From assembly GCF_904063065.1 (NCBI RefSeq), contig NZ_CAJFCL010000003.1, positions 372,001 to 436,000 of the forward strand: a stretch of DNA of 64,000 nt, read 5' to 3'. This DNA comes from Pseudomonas paraversuta (lineage in GTDB: Bacteria > Pseudomonadota > Gammaproteobacteria > Pseudomonadales > Pseudomonadaceae). The translations under genes were made by a program, and so were the position numbers. Positions 21,916 through 32,717 of the stretch are shown here, piece after piece. Position 1 is the stretch's first letter. Every line of letters starts with the position of its first letter. The notes under the pieces are model-generated. The model saw nothing but the letters and a program-made list of their open reading frames with translations. It was not told the origin of the DNA and did not search any database.

Positions 21916-22620
21916 ATGGGCGTAGCAGGCAAGGCCGGTATTGACAGGGATCAATGGGCGCAATGCGTGCAGGAGCAGGGCTGGTTATGGAGTCCGGCCA
22001 CCGGCGAGGTGAAAAACCCGCAACCGCAGACCCTGATCCTGGCCCATGGTGCCGGTGCGCCGATGGACAGTGCCTGGATGACCGGTATGGCTGAACGCCT
22101 TGCGGCACGAGGGGTGAACGTATTGCGCTTCGAGTTCCCGTACATGGTGCAACGCCGGCTCGATGGTGGCAAAAGGCCGCCAAACCAACAGGTCAAATTG
22201 CTCGAATGCTGGCGCGAGGTGTATGCCGGGGTGCGACAGCATGTCGCCGGGCAAATTGCGATTGGCGGCAAGTCCATGGGCGGGCGCATGGCCAGTCTGG
22301 TGGCTGATGAGCTGGGGGTTGCTGCTCTGGTCTGTCTGGGTTACCCGTTTTACGCCTCCGGCAAACCGGAAAAACCCCGGGTGGCGCACTTGGCCGGGCT
22401 ACAGACAGCCACCCTGATCGTGCAGGGCGAACGTGATGCCCTGGGCAACCGGCAAGCCGTCGATGCTTACACCCTGGCGCCGGGCATTGAACTGCACTGG
22501 TTAGTGGCGGGGGATCACGACTTGAAGCCGCTCAAGGCATCGGGGTTTAGCCATGAACAGCATCTGGACGCCGCGGCCGACAAAATCGCCCAATGGCTCC
22601 AGGCCGGTGATGCCCTGTAG
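21916..22620 (+). CDS. Alpha/beta hydrolase family protein
   Basis: A 234-residue alpha/beta hydrolase of the small KAT/TEX30-like group. The oxyanion segment LAHGAGAPMDSAWM (~42-55), the nucleophile elbow GGKSMGGRMAS (~117) and a late histidine in VAGDHDLKP (~194) are visible. The substrate is unknown. The ATG at 21916 has GAGG seven bases upstream; an upstream extension to 21835 would overlap the ccoN-2 start. The TAG stop lies in the first REP of a REPIN. Its position divergent from ccoN-2 matches P. aeruginosa PA1558 as I recall. Confidence 0.88.
   Translation: MGVAGKAGIDRDQWAQCVQEQGWLWSPATGEVKNPQPQTLILAHGAGAPMDSAWMTGMAERLAARGVNVLRFEFPYMVQRRLDGGKRPPNQQVKLLECWREVYAGVRQHVAGQIAIGGKSMGGRMASLVADELGVAALVCLGYPFYASGKPEKPRVAHLAGLQTATLIVQGERDALGNRQAVDAYTLAPGIELHWLVAGDHDLKPLKASGFSHEQHLDAAADKIAQWLQAGDAL
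21941..21954. promoter_or_regulatory. Anr-type box upstream of ccoN-2, within the hydrolase gene
   Basis: TTGACAGGGATCAA matches TTGAT-N4-ATCAA with one change. It lies in codons 9-13 of the divergent hydrolase and ~105 bases before the ccoN-2 ATG. Confidence 0.75.
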
Positions 22621-22675
22621 GAGCGAGCTGTTCAATATGCCAGCGAAGAGCTCGCGAGCAAGCTCGCTCCTACAG
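22615..22675. repeat. REPIN overlapping the hydrolase stop codon
   Basis: CTGTAGGAGCGAGCT faces its complement AGCTCGCTCCTACAG. The TAG of the first arm (22618-22620) is the stop codon of the hydrolase. Confidence 0.85.
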
Positions 22676-22694
22676 GTTAAAGGGGGGGCAGTGC

Positions 22695-24260
22695 TTAACG
22701 GTTGAACCGCTCCACCAGCGAATACTGGGTGTTTACCGTCTGGGTCAGCTCTTCGCTCAAGCGCGCCGAATGCTGGGCCTGCTCTGAGGTCTGGTCAGCG
22801 AGGTCGGCAATGGTGCTGATGTTGCGGCTGATTTCTTCCGCCACTGCACTTTGTTCCTCGGTGGCTGCCGCGATCTGGGTGGTCATGTCGGTGATATTGG
22901 CCACCGCTTCACTGATGCCCACCAGGGCCTTGTCGGCTTCCAGTACCCGGGCCACGCCTTCTTCAGCCTGGCGATGCCCGGCATTCATGGTCTGTACGGC
23001 AGTGGCCGCAGTCTGCTGCAACTTGGCGATCAGGCCATGAATCTGTCCGGTCGACAGGCTGGTGCGTTGTGCCAGTTGGCGCACTTCGTCAGCCACTACG
23101 GCAAAGCCGCGGCCCATTTCACCGGCACGTGCGGCTTCGATGGCCGCGTTCAAGGCCAGCAGGTTGGTCTGGTCGGCAATGCCTTTGATCACGTCAACCA
23201 CGCCGCCGATTTCATCGCTGTCCTTGGCCAGCTGAGTGACTGTCGCGCCGGTTTCGCCGACCACGATGGACAGGCGTTCAATGGCTTCGCGGGTTTCACC
23301 GGCAATGTCGCGACCGCGGCTGGTCAGGCGATTGGCTTCTTGAGTGGCGTCAGCCGTGCGCTGTACGTGGCTGGCAACTTCCTGGGTGGTGGCTGCCATC
23401 TGATTGACCGCGGTAGCCACTTGTTCGGTCTCCACCCGCTGGCGCTCCAGCCCCTTGGAGCTTTTGTGTGCCAGCTCATCGGATTGACGGGCTTGCCCGC
23501 TCAAATGCTCGGCGGTGTCCTGCAGGCGGGTCAGGCAGGTCTTCAGTCGTGCTTCCTGACTCAGAATCGACATTTCCAGGCGCGCTTGCGGGCCGCGGCT
23601 GTCGGTGTACATCTGCGCAATCAGCGGGTCCGACGTGGTTTGTTCGGCCAGGCGCAGCAAGCGCTTGATCCCGCGCTGTTGCCAGCTCAGCCCCAGTAAC
23701 CCCAGCGGAATCGACAACAGGGCCGCCAGGGCAAAGCCCCAACTGGAATTGAGCAGGGCACCAATCATGAAACTCAGTTGGCTGACCAGAATGAACGGCA
23801 GCCAGTCCTGCAGCACGGGGATCCATTTATCGCGCTGTGGCACCGCCGACTTGCCGCGATTAAGGCGCGAATACAGGGCTTCGGCACGGCGGATCTGTTC
23901 GGCGCTCGGCTTGACCCGAACCGACTCATAGCCCACCACGCGCTCATTCTCGAATACCGGGGTCACGTAGGCGTTGACCCAGTAATGGTCACCGTTGCGG
24001 CAACGATTTTTCACGATGCCCATCCACGGCGCGCCTTTTTTCAAGGTGCTCCACATGTGTTCAAAGACGGCAGAGGGAACATCCGGATGGCGCACGAGGT
24101 TGTGTGGTGCGCGGATCAGATCTTCACGCAAAAACCCGCTGATCTCGACAAAGTCGTCGTTGCAATAGGTGATTACACCTTTGGCATCGGTGGTGGAAAT
24201 CAACCGTTGCTGAGCGGGGAACGTACGTTCGCGTTGGGTGATGGGCTGGTTATTCCGCAT
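22695..24260 (-). CDS. aer: Aerotaxis receptor Aer
   Basis: A 521-residue chemoreceptor that senses redox or energy state and steers the cell towards oxygen. The N-terminal PAS domain (~10-120) contains [20 protein letters not shown]. Hydrophobic segments at ~155-195 anchor it in the membrane. The C-terminal methyl-accepting signalling domain has the conserved hairpin [20 protein letters not shown]. The start [15 protein letters not shown] gives 521 residues, the length I recall for P. aeruginosa Aer. It lies between the cbb3 operons and acnA as in that species. Confidence 0.93.
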   Translation of the reverse strand: MRNNQPITQRERTFPAQQRLISTTDAKGVITYCNDDFVEISGFLREDLIRAPHNLVRHPDVPSAVFEHMWSTLKKGAPWMGIVKNRCRNGDHYWVNAYVTPVFENERVVGYESVRVKPSAEQIRRAEALYSRLNRGKSAVPQRDKWIPVLQDWLPFILVSQLSFMIGALLNSSWGFALAALLSIPLGLLGLSWQQRGIKRLLRLAEQTTSDPLIAQMYTDSRGPQARLEMSILSQEARLKTCLTRLQDTAEHLSGQARQSDELAHKSSKGLERQRVETEQVATAVNQMAATTQEVASHVQRTADATQEANRLTSRGRDIAGETREAIERLSIVVGETGATVTQLAKDSDEIGGVVDVIKGIADQTNLLALNAAIEAARAGEMGRGFAVVADEVRQLAQRTSLSTGQIHGLIAKLQQTAATAVQTMNAGHRQAEEGVARVLEADKALVGISEAVANITDMTTQIAAATEEQSAVAEEISRNISTIADLADQTSEQAQHSARLSEELTQTVNTQYSLVERFNR

Positions 24261-24368
24261 GTCATATCTATCCGCAAGACTTTGACAGGCTGTCGGCATG
24301 GCCAGGGATTTGTTTAATTTATATTTCGGCTGCCGGGTGCGGCGAAACGCCCCGGTAGCCGTTGTGTG

Positions 24369-25160
24369 CTAGATAGCCCGCATCGGGTAGGTAAAAAACA
24401 CGAAGTGCAGCAGGTTCAGCCCGAAGTGAGTGGCGATTGCCGCACCCAGCCCGCCGAAGCGCCAGGCCAGGCCATAACCAAGGCCGGCAATCCCCGACAG
24501 CAGCACCCAATGCCAGCCAGCGGCCATGTGCGCCAGACCGAACAGCAGCGCAGCCATGACCAGGGCCAGAGTCTGGCCATGGGGCAGTTGTTTGAACCAG
24601 CGACTCAAGCCGCCCTGGATGTAGCCGCGAAACAGGGCTTCTTCCACCAGGGTCACCAGCAGTAAATTGTTCAGCACCCATATCCAGCCAGAGGCTGGCC
24701 ATTTGGGGGCCCAGGTGATCATGCCCAGCAGCATGGCGCCGCCCAGAGCCGCAATCGCCACCAGGGTCAGGGCCATCAACGTGGCGGCAAACGAAACCCG
24801 CCAGCCGAAGCGTGGCGCAATCCAGGGGCACACCAGCAATAGCCAGAAGCCGATCAGCGGCTTGTCCAGATTGAGGTACAGCGAGAAGGGCACGGCGTCC
24901 GGTGTCAGCCGCTCAGGGTTGATGGCGCGGCCATTATGGAAACCGGGTAACCAGTGCAGGGCCAGCGCCAGGGCGAGCAATACAAACAGCCCGTGACCGG
25001 CATAACGCAGCCATTGCTGGCGCTGCTGACGGGCTGCAAGCCCGGCCAGGATCAAGGCAAACAACGGGATAAGGGCCTGGGCGGTCAATTGGCCGTAACT
25101 CAGGGCCAGGCAGTAGCCCAGGCTCAGAAATGCCAGATAAGGCCATGGCAGAGCAATCAT
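24369..25160 (-). CDS. CPBP family intramembrane glutamic endopeptidase
   Basis: A 263-residue polytopic membrane protein of the CPBP (CAAX protease and bacteriocin-processing) family. The catalytic glutamate pair is in LVEEALFRGYIQGGL (~173-187), followed by the conserved FGLAHMAAG (~213) and THFGLNLLHF (~243) histidine motifs. The substrate is unknown. The ATG at 25160 begins a hydrophobic N-terminus (MIALPWPYLAFLSL); the frame is open further upstream but there it reads through a REP. Confidence 0.88.
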   Translation of the reverse strand: MIALPWPYLAFLSLGYCLALSYGQLTAQALIPLFALILAGLAARQQRQQWLRYAGHGLFVLLALALALHWLPGFHNGRAINPERLTPDAVPFSLYLNLDKPLIGFWLLLVCPWIAPRFGWRVSFAATLMALTLVAIAALGGAMLLGMITWAPKWPASGWIWVLNNLLLVTLVEEALFRGYIQGGLSRWFKQLPHGQTLALVMAALLFGLAHMAAGWHWVLLSGIAGLGYGLAWRFGGLGAAIATHFGLNLLHFVFFTYPMRAI

Positions 25161-25222
25161 GAAAATCCTTGTAATTGTTAAAAAAACGCCCCGAATGCAG
25201 ATCGGGGCGCTGAGGATACATC

Positions 25223-25308
25223 GCGAGACAAGCTCGCTCCTGCACAAGGTTAACCTATGTCGCGGTATACGATCTCACTGACACAACCCCACCTGCAGGA
25301 GCGAGCTT
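25223..25308. repeat. Degenerate REP pair between acnA and the CPBP gene
   Basis: CAAGCTCGCTCCTGCA (25229-25244) and CCTGCAGGAGCGAGCT (25293-25308) are REP arms of the same family as at 1024, here oriented outwards from a ~50-bp spacer. Confidence 0.65.
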
Positions 25309-25342
25309 TTCTACGGGACCGGCCAGAGGTAGCCAGACCGTT

Positions 25343-28084
25343 TCAGGAGGCAATCAACTGGCGCAATACATAGTGCAGGATCCCGCCTGCCTTGAAGTAT
25401 TCCACCTCATTCAGGGTGTCGATGCGGCACAGCACTTCGATTTTTTCCTGTTGACCATCCTCGCGGGTGATGACCAGCGTCAGGTTCATCCTTGGCTGCA
25501 GTTCGGCATCCGTCAGCCCCAGGATATCCAGGGTTTCCTTGCCGGTGAGTTTCAGGTTCTTGCGATTCTGGTCCAGTTTGAATTGCAGCGGCAGCACGCC
25601 CATGCCCACCAGGTTCGAGCGGTGGATGCGTTCAAAACTCTCGGCAATCACCGCTTTGACCCCCAGCAGGTTGGTGCCTTTGGCCGCCCAGTCGCGACTG
25701 GAGCCGGTGCCGTATTCCTGGCCGGCAATCACCACCAGTGGTGTCCCCGCTGCCTGATAGCGCATCGCCGCATCATAGATCGGCAGTTTTTCGCCGCTCG
25801 GGATGAAGATCGTATTGCCACCTTCTTCGCCGCCGAGCATTTCGTTGCGAATGCGGATGTTGGCAAAGGTGCCGCGCATCATCACTTCATGGTTACCGCG
25901 CCGCGAACCATAGGAGTTGAAGTCCCGCGGTTCGACGCCTTTCTCGCGCAGATAGCGTCCGGCCGGGCTATCCGCCTTGATATTGCCGGCAGGGGAGATG
26001 TGGTCGGTGGTGACCGAGTCGCCAAGCAACGCCAGCACCCGAGCACCCTTGACGTCCTTGATCACCGGTAGCGGGCCGTCGATGTCATCGAAGAAAGGGG
26101 GATGCTGGATGTAAGTCGAATCTTTCTGCCAGACATAGGTTGCGGCCTGTGGCACCTCAATGGCCTGCCATTGTTCGTCACCGGCAAACACCTCGGCGTA
26201 TTCCTTGTGGAACATGGCGGTAGTCACCTGTGCCACGGCATCGGCGATTTCTTTCTGGCTCGGCCAGATATCGCGCAGGTATACCGGTTTGCCGTCTTTA
26301 CCGGTGCCCAGCGGTTGAGTGCTGATATCAATACGCACGCTGCCGGCCAGGGCGTAGGCGACCACCAGCGGTGGCGAGGCCAGCCAGTTGGTTTTCACCA
26401 GAGGGTGCACGCGTCCTTCAAAGTTGCGGTTGCCCGACAACACCGAAGCCACGGTCAGGTCAGACTGGGTGATGGCTTTTTCGATCGGCTCGGGCAACGG
26501 CCCGGAGTTGCCGATGCAGGTAGTGCAGCCGTAGCCCACCAGGGCGAAGCCCAACTGGTCGAGGTACTGGGTCAGGCCTGCGGCCTTGTAGTAGTCAGTC
26601 ACCACCTTGGAGCCGGGCGCCAGGGAAGTTTTCACCCACGGCTGGCTTTTCAGGCCTTTTTCAACGGCTTTTTTGGCCACCAGCCCGGCAGCCATCATCA
26701 CACTCGGGTTGGAGGTGTTGGTGCAGGAGGTAATGGCCGCGATCACCACCGCGCCGTTTTTCAGGCGATAGGTCTGACCTTCAACGCTGTAGTCCACCTC
26801 ACCGATCAAGTCGGCATTGCCCACGGCCACGCCACCACCGCCTTCACTTTCAAGGCGGCCTTCTTCTTTATTGGCGGGTTTGAATTGCAGGCTCATAAAC
26901 TCGTCAAAAGCCTGGCTGACATTGGGCAGCGAAACCCGGTCTTGGGGGCGCTTTGGCCCGGCCAGGCTGGCTTCGACGCTACCCATGTCGAGTGCCAGGG
27001 TTTCGCTGAAGACCGGCTCCTGGCCCGGCAAGCGCCACAGTCCCTGGGCTTTGCAGTAGGCCTCGACCAGTTTCACGGCGGCCTCGGGGCGCCCGGACAG
27101 GCGTAGATAGTCCAGGGTGATTTGATCGACCGGGAAAAACCCGCAGGTGGCGCCATATTCCGGTGCCATGTTGGCAATGGTGGCGCGGTCAGCCAGGGGC
27201 AGATCCGCCAGTCCATCGCCGAAAAACTCGACGAACTTGCCGACAACCCCCTTGCTGCGCAGCATTTGCGTCACCGTCAGCACCAGGTCGGTGGCGGTGA
27301 TGCCTTCTTTGAGTTTGCCGCTGAGTTTGAAACCCACCACTTCCGGGATCAGCATCGAAACCGGCTGGCCGAGCATCGCGGCTTCGGCTTCAATCCCGCC
27401 CACGCCCCAGCCCAGTACACCCAGGCCATTGATCATGGTGGTGTGGGAGTCGGTACCGACCAGGGTGTCCGGGAACGCATAAGTGCGGCCGTCTTCGTCC
27501 TTGGTCCAGACTGTCCGTCCCAGGTACTCCAGGTTCACCTGATGGCAAATCCCGGTGCCGGGCGGTACCACGCTGAAATTGTCGAAGGCATCTTGGCCCC
27601 AGCGCAGGAACGCATAACGTTCGCCGTTGCGCTCCATCTCAATATCAACGTTTTGTTCAAAGGCACTGGGGCTGGCAAATTTGTCGACCATTACCGAGTG
27701 GTCAATCACCAGGTCTACCGGGGACAGCGGATTGATTCGCTGTGGATCGCCTCCGGCCCTGGCCATCGCCGCACGCATGGCGGCCAGGTCGACCACCGCC
27801 GGCACGCCGGTAAAGTCCTGCATCAACACCCGGGCCGGACGGTACTGGATTTCCCGGTCGCTGCGCCGCGCCTTGAGCCAGGCGGCCAGTGCCTTGAGAT
27901 CCGGTTCGGTGACGGTCTTGCCGTCTTCCCAGCGCAGCAGGTTCTCCAGCAGCACTTTGAGCGACATGGGCAGCTGGCTTAAATCCCCCAGTGACTTGGC
28001 GGCAAGCGGCAGGCTGAAATAGTGATAAGTCTTATCGTCGACTTTTAGTGTGGCGAGGGTGTTCAGGCTATCAAGGGAGGACAT
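25343..28084 (-). CDS. acnA: Aconitate hydratase A
   Basis: A 913-residue aconitase that interconverts citrate and isocitrate in the TCA cycle. The [4Fe-4S] ligands are visible in [11 protein letters not shown] and [10 protein letters not shown]. The substrate-binding [20 protein letters not shown] and the swivel-domain [10 protein letters not shown] are also present. The start [15 protein letters not shown] at 28084 is used; the upstream codon at 28108 lacks support. The length is standard for AcnA. Confidence 0.97.
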   Translation of the reverse strand: MSSLDSLNTLATLKVDDKTYHYFSLPLAAKSLGDLSQLPMSLKVLLENLLRWEDGKTVTEPDLKALAAWLKARRSDREIQYRPARVLMQDFTGVPAVVDLAAMRAAMARAGGDPQRINPLSPVDLVIDHSVMVDKFASPSAFEQNVDIEMERNGERYAFLRWGQDAFDNFSVVPPGTGICHQVNLEYLGRTVWTKDEDGRTYAFPDTLVGTDSHTTMINGLGVLGWGVGGIEAEAAMLGQPVSMLIPEVVGFKLSGKLKEGITATDLVLTVTQMLRSKGVVGKFVEFFGDGLADLPLADRATIANMAPEYGATCGFFPVDQITLDYLRLSGRPEAAVKLVEAYCKAQGLWRLPGQEPVFSETLALDMGSVEASLAGPKRPQDRVSLPNVSQAFDEFMSLQFKPANKEEGRLESEGGGGVAVGNADLIGEVDYSVEGQTYRLKNGAVVIAAITSCTNTSNPSVMMAAGLVAKKAVEKGLKSQPWVKTSLAPGSKVVTDYYKAAGLTQYLDQLGFALVGYGCTTCIGNSGPLPEPIEKAITQSDLTVASVLSGNRNFEGRVHPLVKTNWLASPPLVVAYALAGSVRIDISTQPLGTGKDGKPVYLRDIWPSQKEIADAVAQVTTAMFHKEYAEVFAGDEQWQAIEVPQAATYVWQKDSTYIQHPPFFDDIDGPLPVIKDVKGARVLALLGDSVTTDHISPAGNIKADSPAGRYLREKGVEPRDFNSYGSRRGNHEVMMRGTFANIRIRNEMLGGEEGGNTIFIPSGEKLPIYDAAMRYQAAGTPLVVIAGQEYGTGSSRDWAAKGTNLLGVKAVIAESFERIHRSNLVGMGVLPLQFKLDQNRKNLKLTGKETLDILGLTDAELQPRMNLTLVITREDGQQEKIEVLCRIDTLNEVEYFKAGGILHYVLRQLIAS

Positions 28085-28299
28085 GAAATGACTCCTTTTG
28101 ATCCGCACGGTACGGATCGTGTGGAACGAACAGAGCTTCTAACGTAGCCCTGAATCATTGATCTGGCTAATAACTGGACTGTCTATAAGGGTTCAAGGTT
28201 CCGAACTCAGTTATCATGCTGGCCTTTTCGTGACAGTCCTTGCTCCAAATCAAGGATGCGCAGCCGGCCAATTCCCGCCTGCTGCCCAGGAGTAATTCA

Positions 28300-29376
28300 A
28301 TGAACACCGTTTTTATGCACTGCCGGCCCGGTTTTGAGGGAGAAGTCTGCTCCGAAATCGCCGAGCATGCTGCCCGCCTCAATGTCTCTGGTTATGCCAA
28401 GGCCAAGCCGAGCAGTGCCTGTGCCGAATTTGTCTGTACCGAAGAAGGCGGCGCCGAACGCCTGATGCGCGGTTTGCGTTTTGCCGAACTGATTTTCCCG
28501 CGTCAATGGGCCCGGGGCGGTTTTATCGAACTGCCGGAAACCGACCGCATCAGCGTGATTCTCGGGCACATGGCCGACTTTCCGGTCTGTGGCAGCCTGT
28601 GGCTGGAAATGGTCGATACCAATGACGGCAAAGAGCTGTCCAACTTCTGCAAGAAGTTCGATGCTCACCTGCGCAAAGCCCTGATCAAGGCCGGCAAGCT
28701 GGTGGAGGACGATGAGCAGAAGCCGCGGCTGCTGTTGACCGTTAAAAGTGGACGCGAACTGTTCCTTGGTCTGGCCGAGTCGAACAACTGTGCCATGTGG
28801 CCCATGGGCATCCCGCGGTTGAAATTTCCCCGTGAAGCGCCTAGCCGTTCGACCCTCAAGCTGGAAGAAGCCTGGCACCACTTCATCCCCCGCGACCAGT
28901 GGGATGAGCGCCTGCACAGTGACATGACCGGGGTTGACCTTGGCGCAGCGCCCGGCGGCTGGACCTGGCAGCTGGTCAATCGCGGCATGATCGTCACCGC
29001 CATCGACAACGGCCCGATGGCAGAAAGCCTGATGGACACCGGACTGGTGCAGCACTTGATGGCCGATGGGTTCACCTTCAAGCCCAGGCAGCCGGTGGAC
29101 TGGATGGTCTGCGACATCGTGGAAAAGCCTGCGCGTAATGCGGCGATGCTCGAAGAGTGGATCGGCGAAGGTCATTGCCGCGAAGCGGTGGTCAACTTGA
29201 AATTGCCGATGAAACAGCGTTATGCCGAAGTGCGGCGTTTGCTTGATCGCATTGCTGAAGGTTTCAAGGAACGCGGTATCCAGGTCGAAATCGGCTGTAA
29301 GCAGCTGTACCACGACCGCGAAGAAGTGACCTGCCATTTGCGTCGACTGGACGTGAAAAAAACCAAATCCCGTTGA
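28300..29376 (+). CDS. rlmM: 23S rRNA C2498 2'-O-methyltransferase
   Basis: A 358-residue RlmM that methylates the ribose of C2498 in 23S rRNA before 50S assembly. The N-terminal THUMP-like region opens MNTVFMHCRPGFEGEVCSE. The C-terminal Rossmann methyltransferase has the SAM motif VDLGAAPGGWTWQL (~213-226) and the catalytic lysine context VNLKLPMKQRY. AGGAG lies eight bases before the ATG. tusA follows 14 bases downstream. Confidence 0.95.
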   Translation: MNTVFMHCRPGFEGEVCSEIAEHAARLNVSGYAKAKPSSACAEFVCTEEGGAERLMRGLRFAELIFPRQWARGGFIELPETDRISVILGHMADFPVCGSLWLEMVDTNDGKELSNFCKKFDAHLRKALIKAGKLVEDDEQKPRLLLTVKSGRELFLGLAESNNCAMWPMGIPRLKFPREAPSRSTLKLEEAWHHFIPRDQWDERLHSDMTGVDLGAAPGGWTWQLVNRGMIVTAIDNGPMAESLMDTGLVQHLMADGFTFKPRQPVDWMVCDIVEKPARNAAMLEEWIGEGHCREAVVNLKLPMKQRYAEVRRLLDRIAEGFKERGIQVEIGCKQLYHDREEVTCHLRRLDVKKTKSR

Positions 29377-29390
29377 TTCAGGAGTAACTG

Positions 29391-29639
29391 ATGAGTTTTG
29401 CTGATTTGCCGGTTGACGGCACTCTGGACGCTACCGGCCTTAACTGTCCGGAACCGGTGATGATGCTGCACCAGCACATTCGTGACCTGGTACCGGGCGG
29501 TTTGCTGAAAGTCATCGCCACCGATCCCTCGACCCGGCGCGACATCCCCAAGTTCTGCGTGTTTCTCGACCACGAACTGGTAGGGCAGCAGGAAGAGGCG
29601 GGCAAGTACCTGTACTGGATTCGCAAGAAGCAGGACTGA
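29391..29639 (+). CDS. tusA: Sulfurtransferase TusA
   Basis: An 82-residue sulfur carrier that relays sulfur from IscS to tRNA 2-thiouridine formation and other acceptors. The persulfide cysteine is C19 in the family motif LNCPEPVM. The rest matches the TusA beta-alpha fold ([20 protein letters not shown]). GGAG lies before the ATG, and it probably shares a transcript with rlmM. Confidence 0.95.
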   Translation: MSFADLPVDGTLDATGLNCPEPVMMLHQHIRDLVPGGLLKVIATDPSTRRDIPKFCVFLDHELVGQQEEAGKYLYWIRKKQD

Positions 29640-29647
29640 GCAAGATC

Positions 29648-29677
29648 CTGCAGGAGCGAGCTTGCTCGCTCCTGCAG
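29648..29677. repeat. Short palindromic REP after tusA
   Basis: A perfect 30-bp palindrome: CTGCAGGAGCGAGC, TT, then its complement. It sits in the 45-bp gap between convergent tusA and the MATE gene and may also act as a transcription or RNA-decay barrier. Confidence 0.85.
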
Positions 29678-29684
29678 TGTGGGT

Positions 29685-31082
29685 CTATGCCATGCGAATC
29701 CGCTCTTTGGCGCTGCGGGTCAGGCGTACGCTGAGCATCAGCGCCGCGCAGGTCAGGCCCACAATCAGGCCCTGCCACAGCCCGCTGGGGCCATTGGCCG
29801 GGCCGAACCAGTCGGTCAGGCCCAGCGCATAGCCCACCGGCAAACCAATCCCCCAATACGCGAACAGGGTCAGGATCATCGTCACCCGCGTGTCCTGATA
29901 GCCGCGCAATGCGCCCGCCGCAGTCACCTGAATCACATCCGAAAACTGATACAGGGCGGCAAACATCAACAGCATGGTCGCCACCTCGATCACCAGCGGA
30001 TCGGCCGTGTAGACGGTGGCAATCTGCTCGCGCAACAACAGGATCAGACTGGCAGAGATGCCCGCCCATACCAGCGCAGTGCCCATACCGACCCCGGCGA
30101 CGAAACGTGCTTCGCGCGGTTGCTGGCGCCCCAGTGCCTGGCCTACGCGGACGGTGATTGCCATGCCCAGGGAGTAGGGGATCATAAACACCAGCGAGCT
30201 GAAGTTCAGAGCGATTTGATGGCCTGCCACCACCGTTGCCCCCAAGCTGCCGATCAACAGGGCAATCACCGCAAAAATGCTCGACTCGGCAAATACCGCA
30301 ATGCCGATCGGTAGCCCCACACTCAGCAAGCGCTTGATGATTGCCCATTGCGGCCATTCAAAACGGCTGTATACCCGGCTCGACTGGTAGATCGCACCAC
30401 GCCAGGTCCAGGCCACCATGCCCAGGGCCATAAACCACATTACAATGGCCGTCGCCCAGCCACAGCCCACGCCACCCATGGCCGGGACCCCAAAGTGCCC
30501 ATAAATGAACACGTAGTTGATCGGGATGTTCAGCGCCAGGGCACACAACCCCAGCACCATGCTTGGCCGCGTACGGCCCAGGCCATCACTGAAGTTACGC
30601 AGCACGCAATACAGCCCCACCGCCGGCATGCCGCTGGCGATCCCGTGCAAATAGCCCATGCAGGGTTCAATCAGGTCCGGGGCGACTTTCATCAGATGTA
30701 ACAGCGGCTCTGCACCCAGCAGGATAAATGTCGCACACAGCCCGGTAATCAGCGCCAGCCACAGGGCCTGGCGCACGATCGGGCCGATCTCCCGGTGATT
30801 GTTGGCGCCAAAGCGCTGGGCAACCTTGGGCGTGGTGGCCAGCAGGATGCCCGACATCAACAGAAACACCGGTATCCAGATCGAATTGCCCAGGGCCACG
30901 GCCGCCAGGTCCCGAGGCCCGACGCGTCCGGCCATGACGGCATCGACAAAGCCCATGGCCGTGGTGGCCACTTGGGAAATGATGATCGGAAACGCCAGCG
31001 CCAATAGCGCCCGCACTTCCGTGCGAACCCGGGCCGGGCGGCTGACAGGGGCGGCAGGGGTGTTATCAGTGACAGAGTTCAC
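29685..31082 (-). CDS. MATE family multidrug efflux transporter (NorM/PmpM type)
   Basis: A 465-residue transporter with about twelve membrane helices in two related halves. The first half begins EVRALLALAFPIIISQVATT followed by GFVDAVMAGRVGPRDLAAVALG, typical of NorM. Such pumps export cationic drugs in exchange for Na+ or H+. The GTG at 31082 (MNSVTDNTPAAP) gives the normal N-terminus; no clear Shine-Dalgarno is seen, so the start is uncertain. The gene is divergent from pdxB. Confidence 0.92.
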   Translation of the reverse strand: MNSVTDNTPAAPVSRPARVRTEVRALLALAFPIIISQVATTAMGFVDAVMAGRVGPRDLAAVALGNSIWIPVFLLMSGILLATTPKVAQRFGANNHREIGPIVRQALWLALITGLCATFILLGAEPLLHLMKVAPDLIEPCMGYLHGIASGMPAVGLYCVLRNFSDGLGRTRPSMVLGLCALALNIPINYVFIYGHFGVPAMGGVGCGWATAIVMWFMALGMVAWTWRGAIYQSSRVYSRFEWPQWAIIKRLLSVGLPIGIAVFAESSIFAVIALLIGSLGATVVAGHQIALNFSSLVFMIPYSLGMAITVRVGQALGRQQPREARFVAGVGMGTALVWAGISASLILLLREQIATVYTADPLVIEVATMLLMFAALYQFSDVIQVTAAGALRGYQDTRVTMILTLFAYWGIGLPVGYALGLTDWFGPANGPSGLWQGLIVGLTCAALMLSVRLTRSAKERIRMA

Positions 31083-31257
31083 AAGCGTGCATCCACAGTG
31101 TTTAACGCGCAAAGCCGGCGATTGTACGCCTGCCCCGGAGCTCGGCAAACCTTGAGTTGTAGGGGCTTTGTAAGCGCGATTGAAAGTGCTTGGCACAGCT
31201 TGCTGGCCCATTGATGACTACAACGCCTACACTGCCACTCCGCCAAAGGAGCCTGCC

Positions 31258-32400
31258 ATGTTGATTGTTGCTGACGAAAATATTCCGCTGATCGAAGAGT
31301 TCTTTGCCGGCTTCGGTGAAATACGCCGTCTGCCGGGACGCCAGATCACGCGTGCAGACGTGCATGCTGCGGATGTGTTGCTGGTGCGCTCGGTGACCAG
31401 GGTCGATCGCGACTTGCTGGAAGGCAGTGCGGTACGTTTTGTCGGTACCTGCACCATTGGCACCGACCATTTTGATCTCGATTACTTTGAACAGGCAGGT
31501 ATTGCGTGGTCCAGTGCCCCGGGCTGCAATGCCCGCGGCGTGGTGGACTACGTGCTCGGCAGCCTGCTGACCCTGGCCGAAATCGAAGGTGTCGATCTTA
31601 TTCAGCGCACCTACGGGGTTATTGGCGCCGGGCAGGTGGGCGGGCGTCTGGTCGATGTGTTGCGGGCACTGGGCCTCAAGGTACTGGTCTGCGATCCACC
31701 GCGCCAGGCGGCTGAAGGTGGCGACTACGTCAGCCTTGAACACATCATCGAGCACTGCGATGTGCTCAGTTTGCATACTCCGTTAAGCACCAGCGGCAGC
31801 TTTCCGACCCGGCATTTGCTTGACCGCCAGCGCCTGGACCGGCTCAAGCCGGGGACCTGGCTGATCAACGCCAGTCGCGGTCCGGTGCTCGACAATAAGG
31901 CGCTGCGCGAAGTCCTGACCCGGCGCGATGACCTGCAGGCAGTGCTCGATGTGTGGGAGCACGAGCCTGAGGTGGATCTGCAACTGGCGGACATGTGTGT
32001 GCTGGCGACGCCTCATATCGCCGGCTACAGCCTGGATGGCAAGCAGCGGGGCACGGCGCAGATCTATCAGGCACTGTGCGACTTCCTCGGGCAGCCGGCT
32101 GTGGTCAGCCTGTCAGACTTGTTGCCGGCACCCTGGCTGGCGAGGGTCGCACTGAGTGCCAATACTGATCCGGGCTGGGCCCTGGCCATGCTGTGTCGGG
32201 GTGTCTATGACCCGCGTCGCGATGATGCGGACTTTCGCCGCAGCCTGATCGGCAGCGTCGAAGAGCAGAAGCTGGCGTTTGACGGATTACGCAAAAACTA
32301 TCCGGTACGTCGTGAGATAGAAGGCCTGGAGGTGCATGTCGAGGGCGAGTCGGTGGCCTTGAAGCAATTGGTCAAGGCGCTGGGCGGGGTGTTGGTTTAA
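31258..32400 (+). CDS. pdxB: 4-phosphoerythronate dehydrogenase
   Basis: A 380-residue D-isomer-specific 2-hydroxyacid dehydrogenase family enzyme that oxidises 4-phosphoerythronate in pyridoxal phosphate synthesis. The start [20 protein letters not shown] is diagnostic and AAGGAG lies six bases upstream. The NAD site is [16 protein letters not shown] (~121-136), the catalytic segment [11 protein letters not shown], and the histidine is in [14 protein letters not shown]-terminal dimerisation domain completes the family length. Confidence 0.97.
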   Translation: MLIVADENIPLIEEFFAGFGEIRRLPGRQITRADVHAADVLLVRSVTRVDRDLLEGSAVRFVGTCTIGTDHFDLDYFEQAGIAWSSAPGCNARGVVDYVLGSLLTLAEIEGVDLIQRTYGVIGAGQVGGRLVDVLRALGLKVLVCDPPRQAAEGGDYVSLEHIIEHCDVLSLHTPLSTSGSFPTRHLLDRQRLDRLKPGTWLINASRGPVLDNKALREVLTRRDDLQAVLDVWEHEPEVDLQLADMCVLATPHIAGYSLDGKQRGTAQIYQALCDFLGQPAVVSLSDLLPAPWLARVALSANTDPGWALAMLCRGVYDPRRDDADFRRSLIGSVEEQKLAFDGLRKNYPVRREIEGLEVHVEGESVALKQLVKALGGVLV

Positions 32401-32410
32401 GCACCGGGCA

Positions 32411-32441
32411 CAAAAAAACGGCCCTTTCAGCGGGGCCGTTG
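32411..32441 (-). terminator. Intrinsic terminator for the minus-strand small gene
   Basis: AACGGCCC and GGGGCCGTT form the stem. On the minus strand it is followed by TTTTTTTG. It lies between convergent pdxB and the 58-residue gene, about 100 bases after the latter. Confidence 0.85.
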
Positions 32442-32458
32442 TATGTTCTGAGCGCTGT

Positions 32459-32534
32459 TGCAGGAGTGGGCCGCGCGACGCATGGGACCCGGTTAAACCC
32501 TGTCGCCTGCATCGCGGGCAAGCCGCGCTCCTGC
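32459..32534. repeat. REP pair of a second sequence class
   Basis: GCAGGAGTGGGCCGCGCGACGC at the left and GCGGGCAAGCCGCGCTCCTGC at the right are imperfect complements. This class is more GC-rich than the GAGCGAGC type. Confidence 0.7.
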
Positions 32535-32540
32535 CGAGGA

Positions 32541-32717
32541 TCAGTCTTTGTGCACAGGTTTGACCAGACGCAGCTCCAGTTCGTGGCAGGCGTCCTGAAT
32601 CATCTCTTCAGTGATCGAAATTTCCTGGCCATTTTCATCGATAATGGCGCACCCCAGTGATTGCTTGGCTTGCGTACGAATCACTGGAACCGCTTGAGCA
32701 TTGTGTTGCAAATCCAT
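32541..32717 (-). CDS. Small conserved Pseudomonas protein, function unknown
   Basis: A 58-residue acidic soluble protein (MDLQHNAQAVPVIRTQ) with a helical segment ITEEMIQDACHELELRL. The ATG at 32717 has AGGAG seven bases upstream, which favours it over the codon at 32732. It resembles the Pseudomonas-only small family I remember as PA1571, but that link is from memory. A strong terminator lies downstream, supporting a real gene. Confidence 0.7.
   Translation of the reverse strand: MDLQHNAQAVPVIRTQAKQSLGCAIIDENGQEISITEEMIQDACHELELRLVKPVHKD

Noticed and set aside
24260..24300. TTGACAGGCTGTC upstream of aer as an Anr box
   Set aside because: The second half-site does not fit ATCAA or GTCAA with the right spacing.
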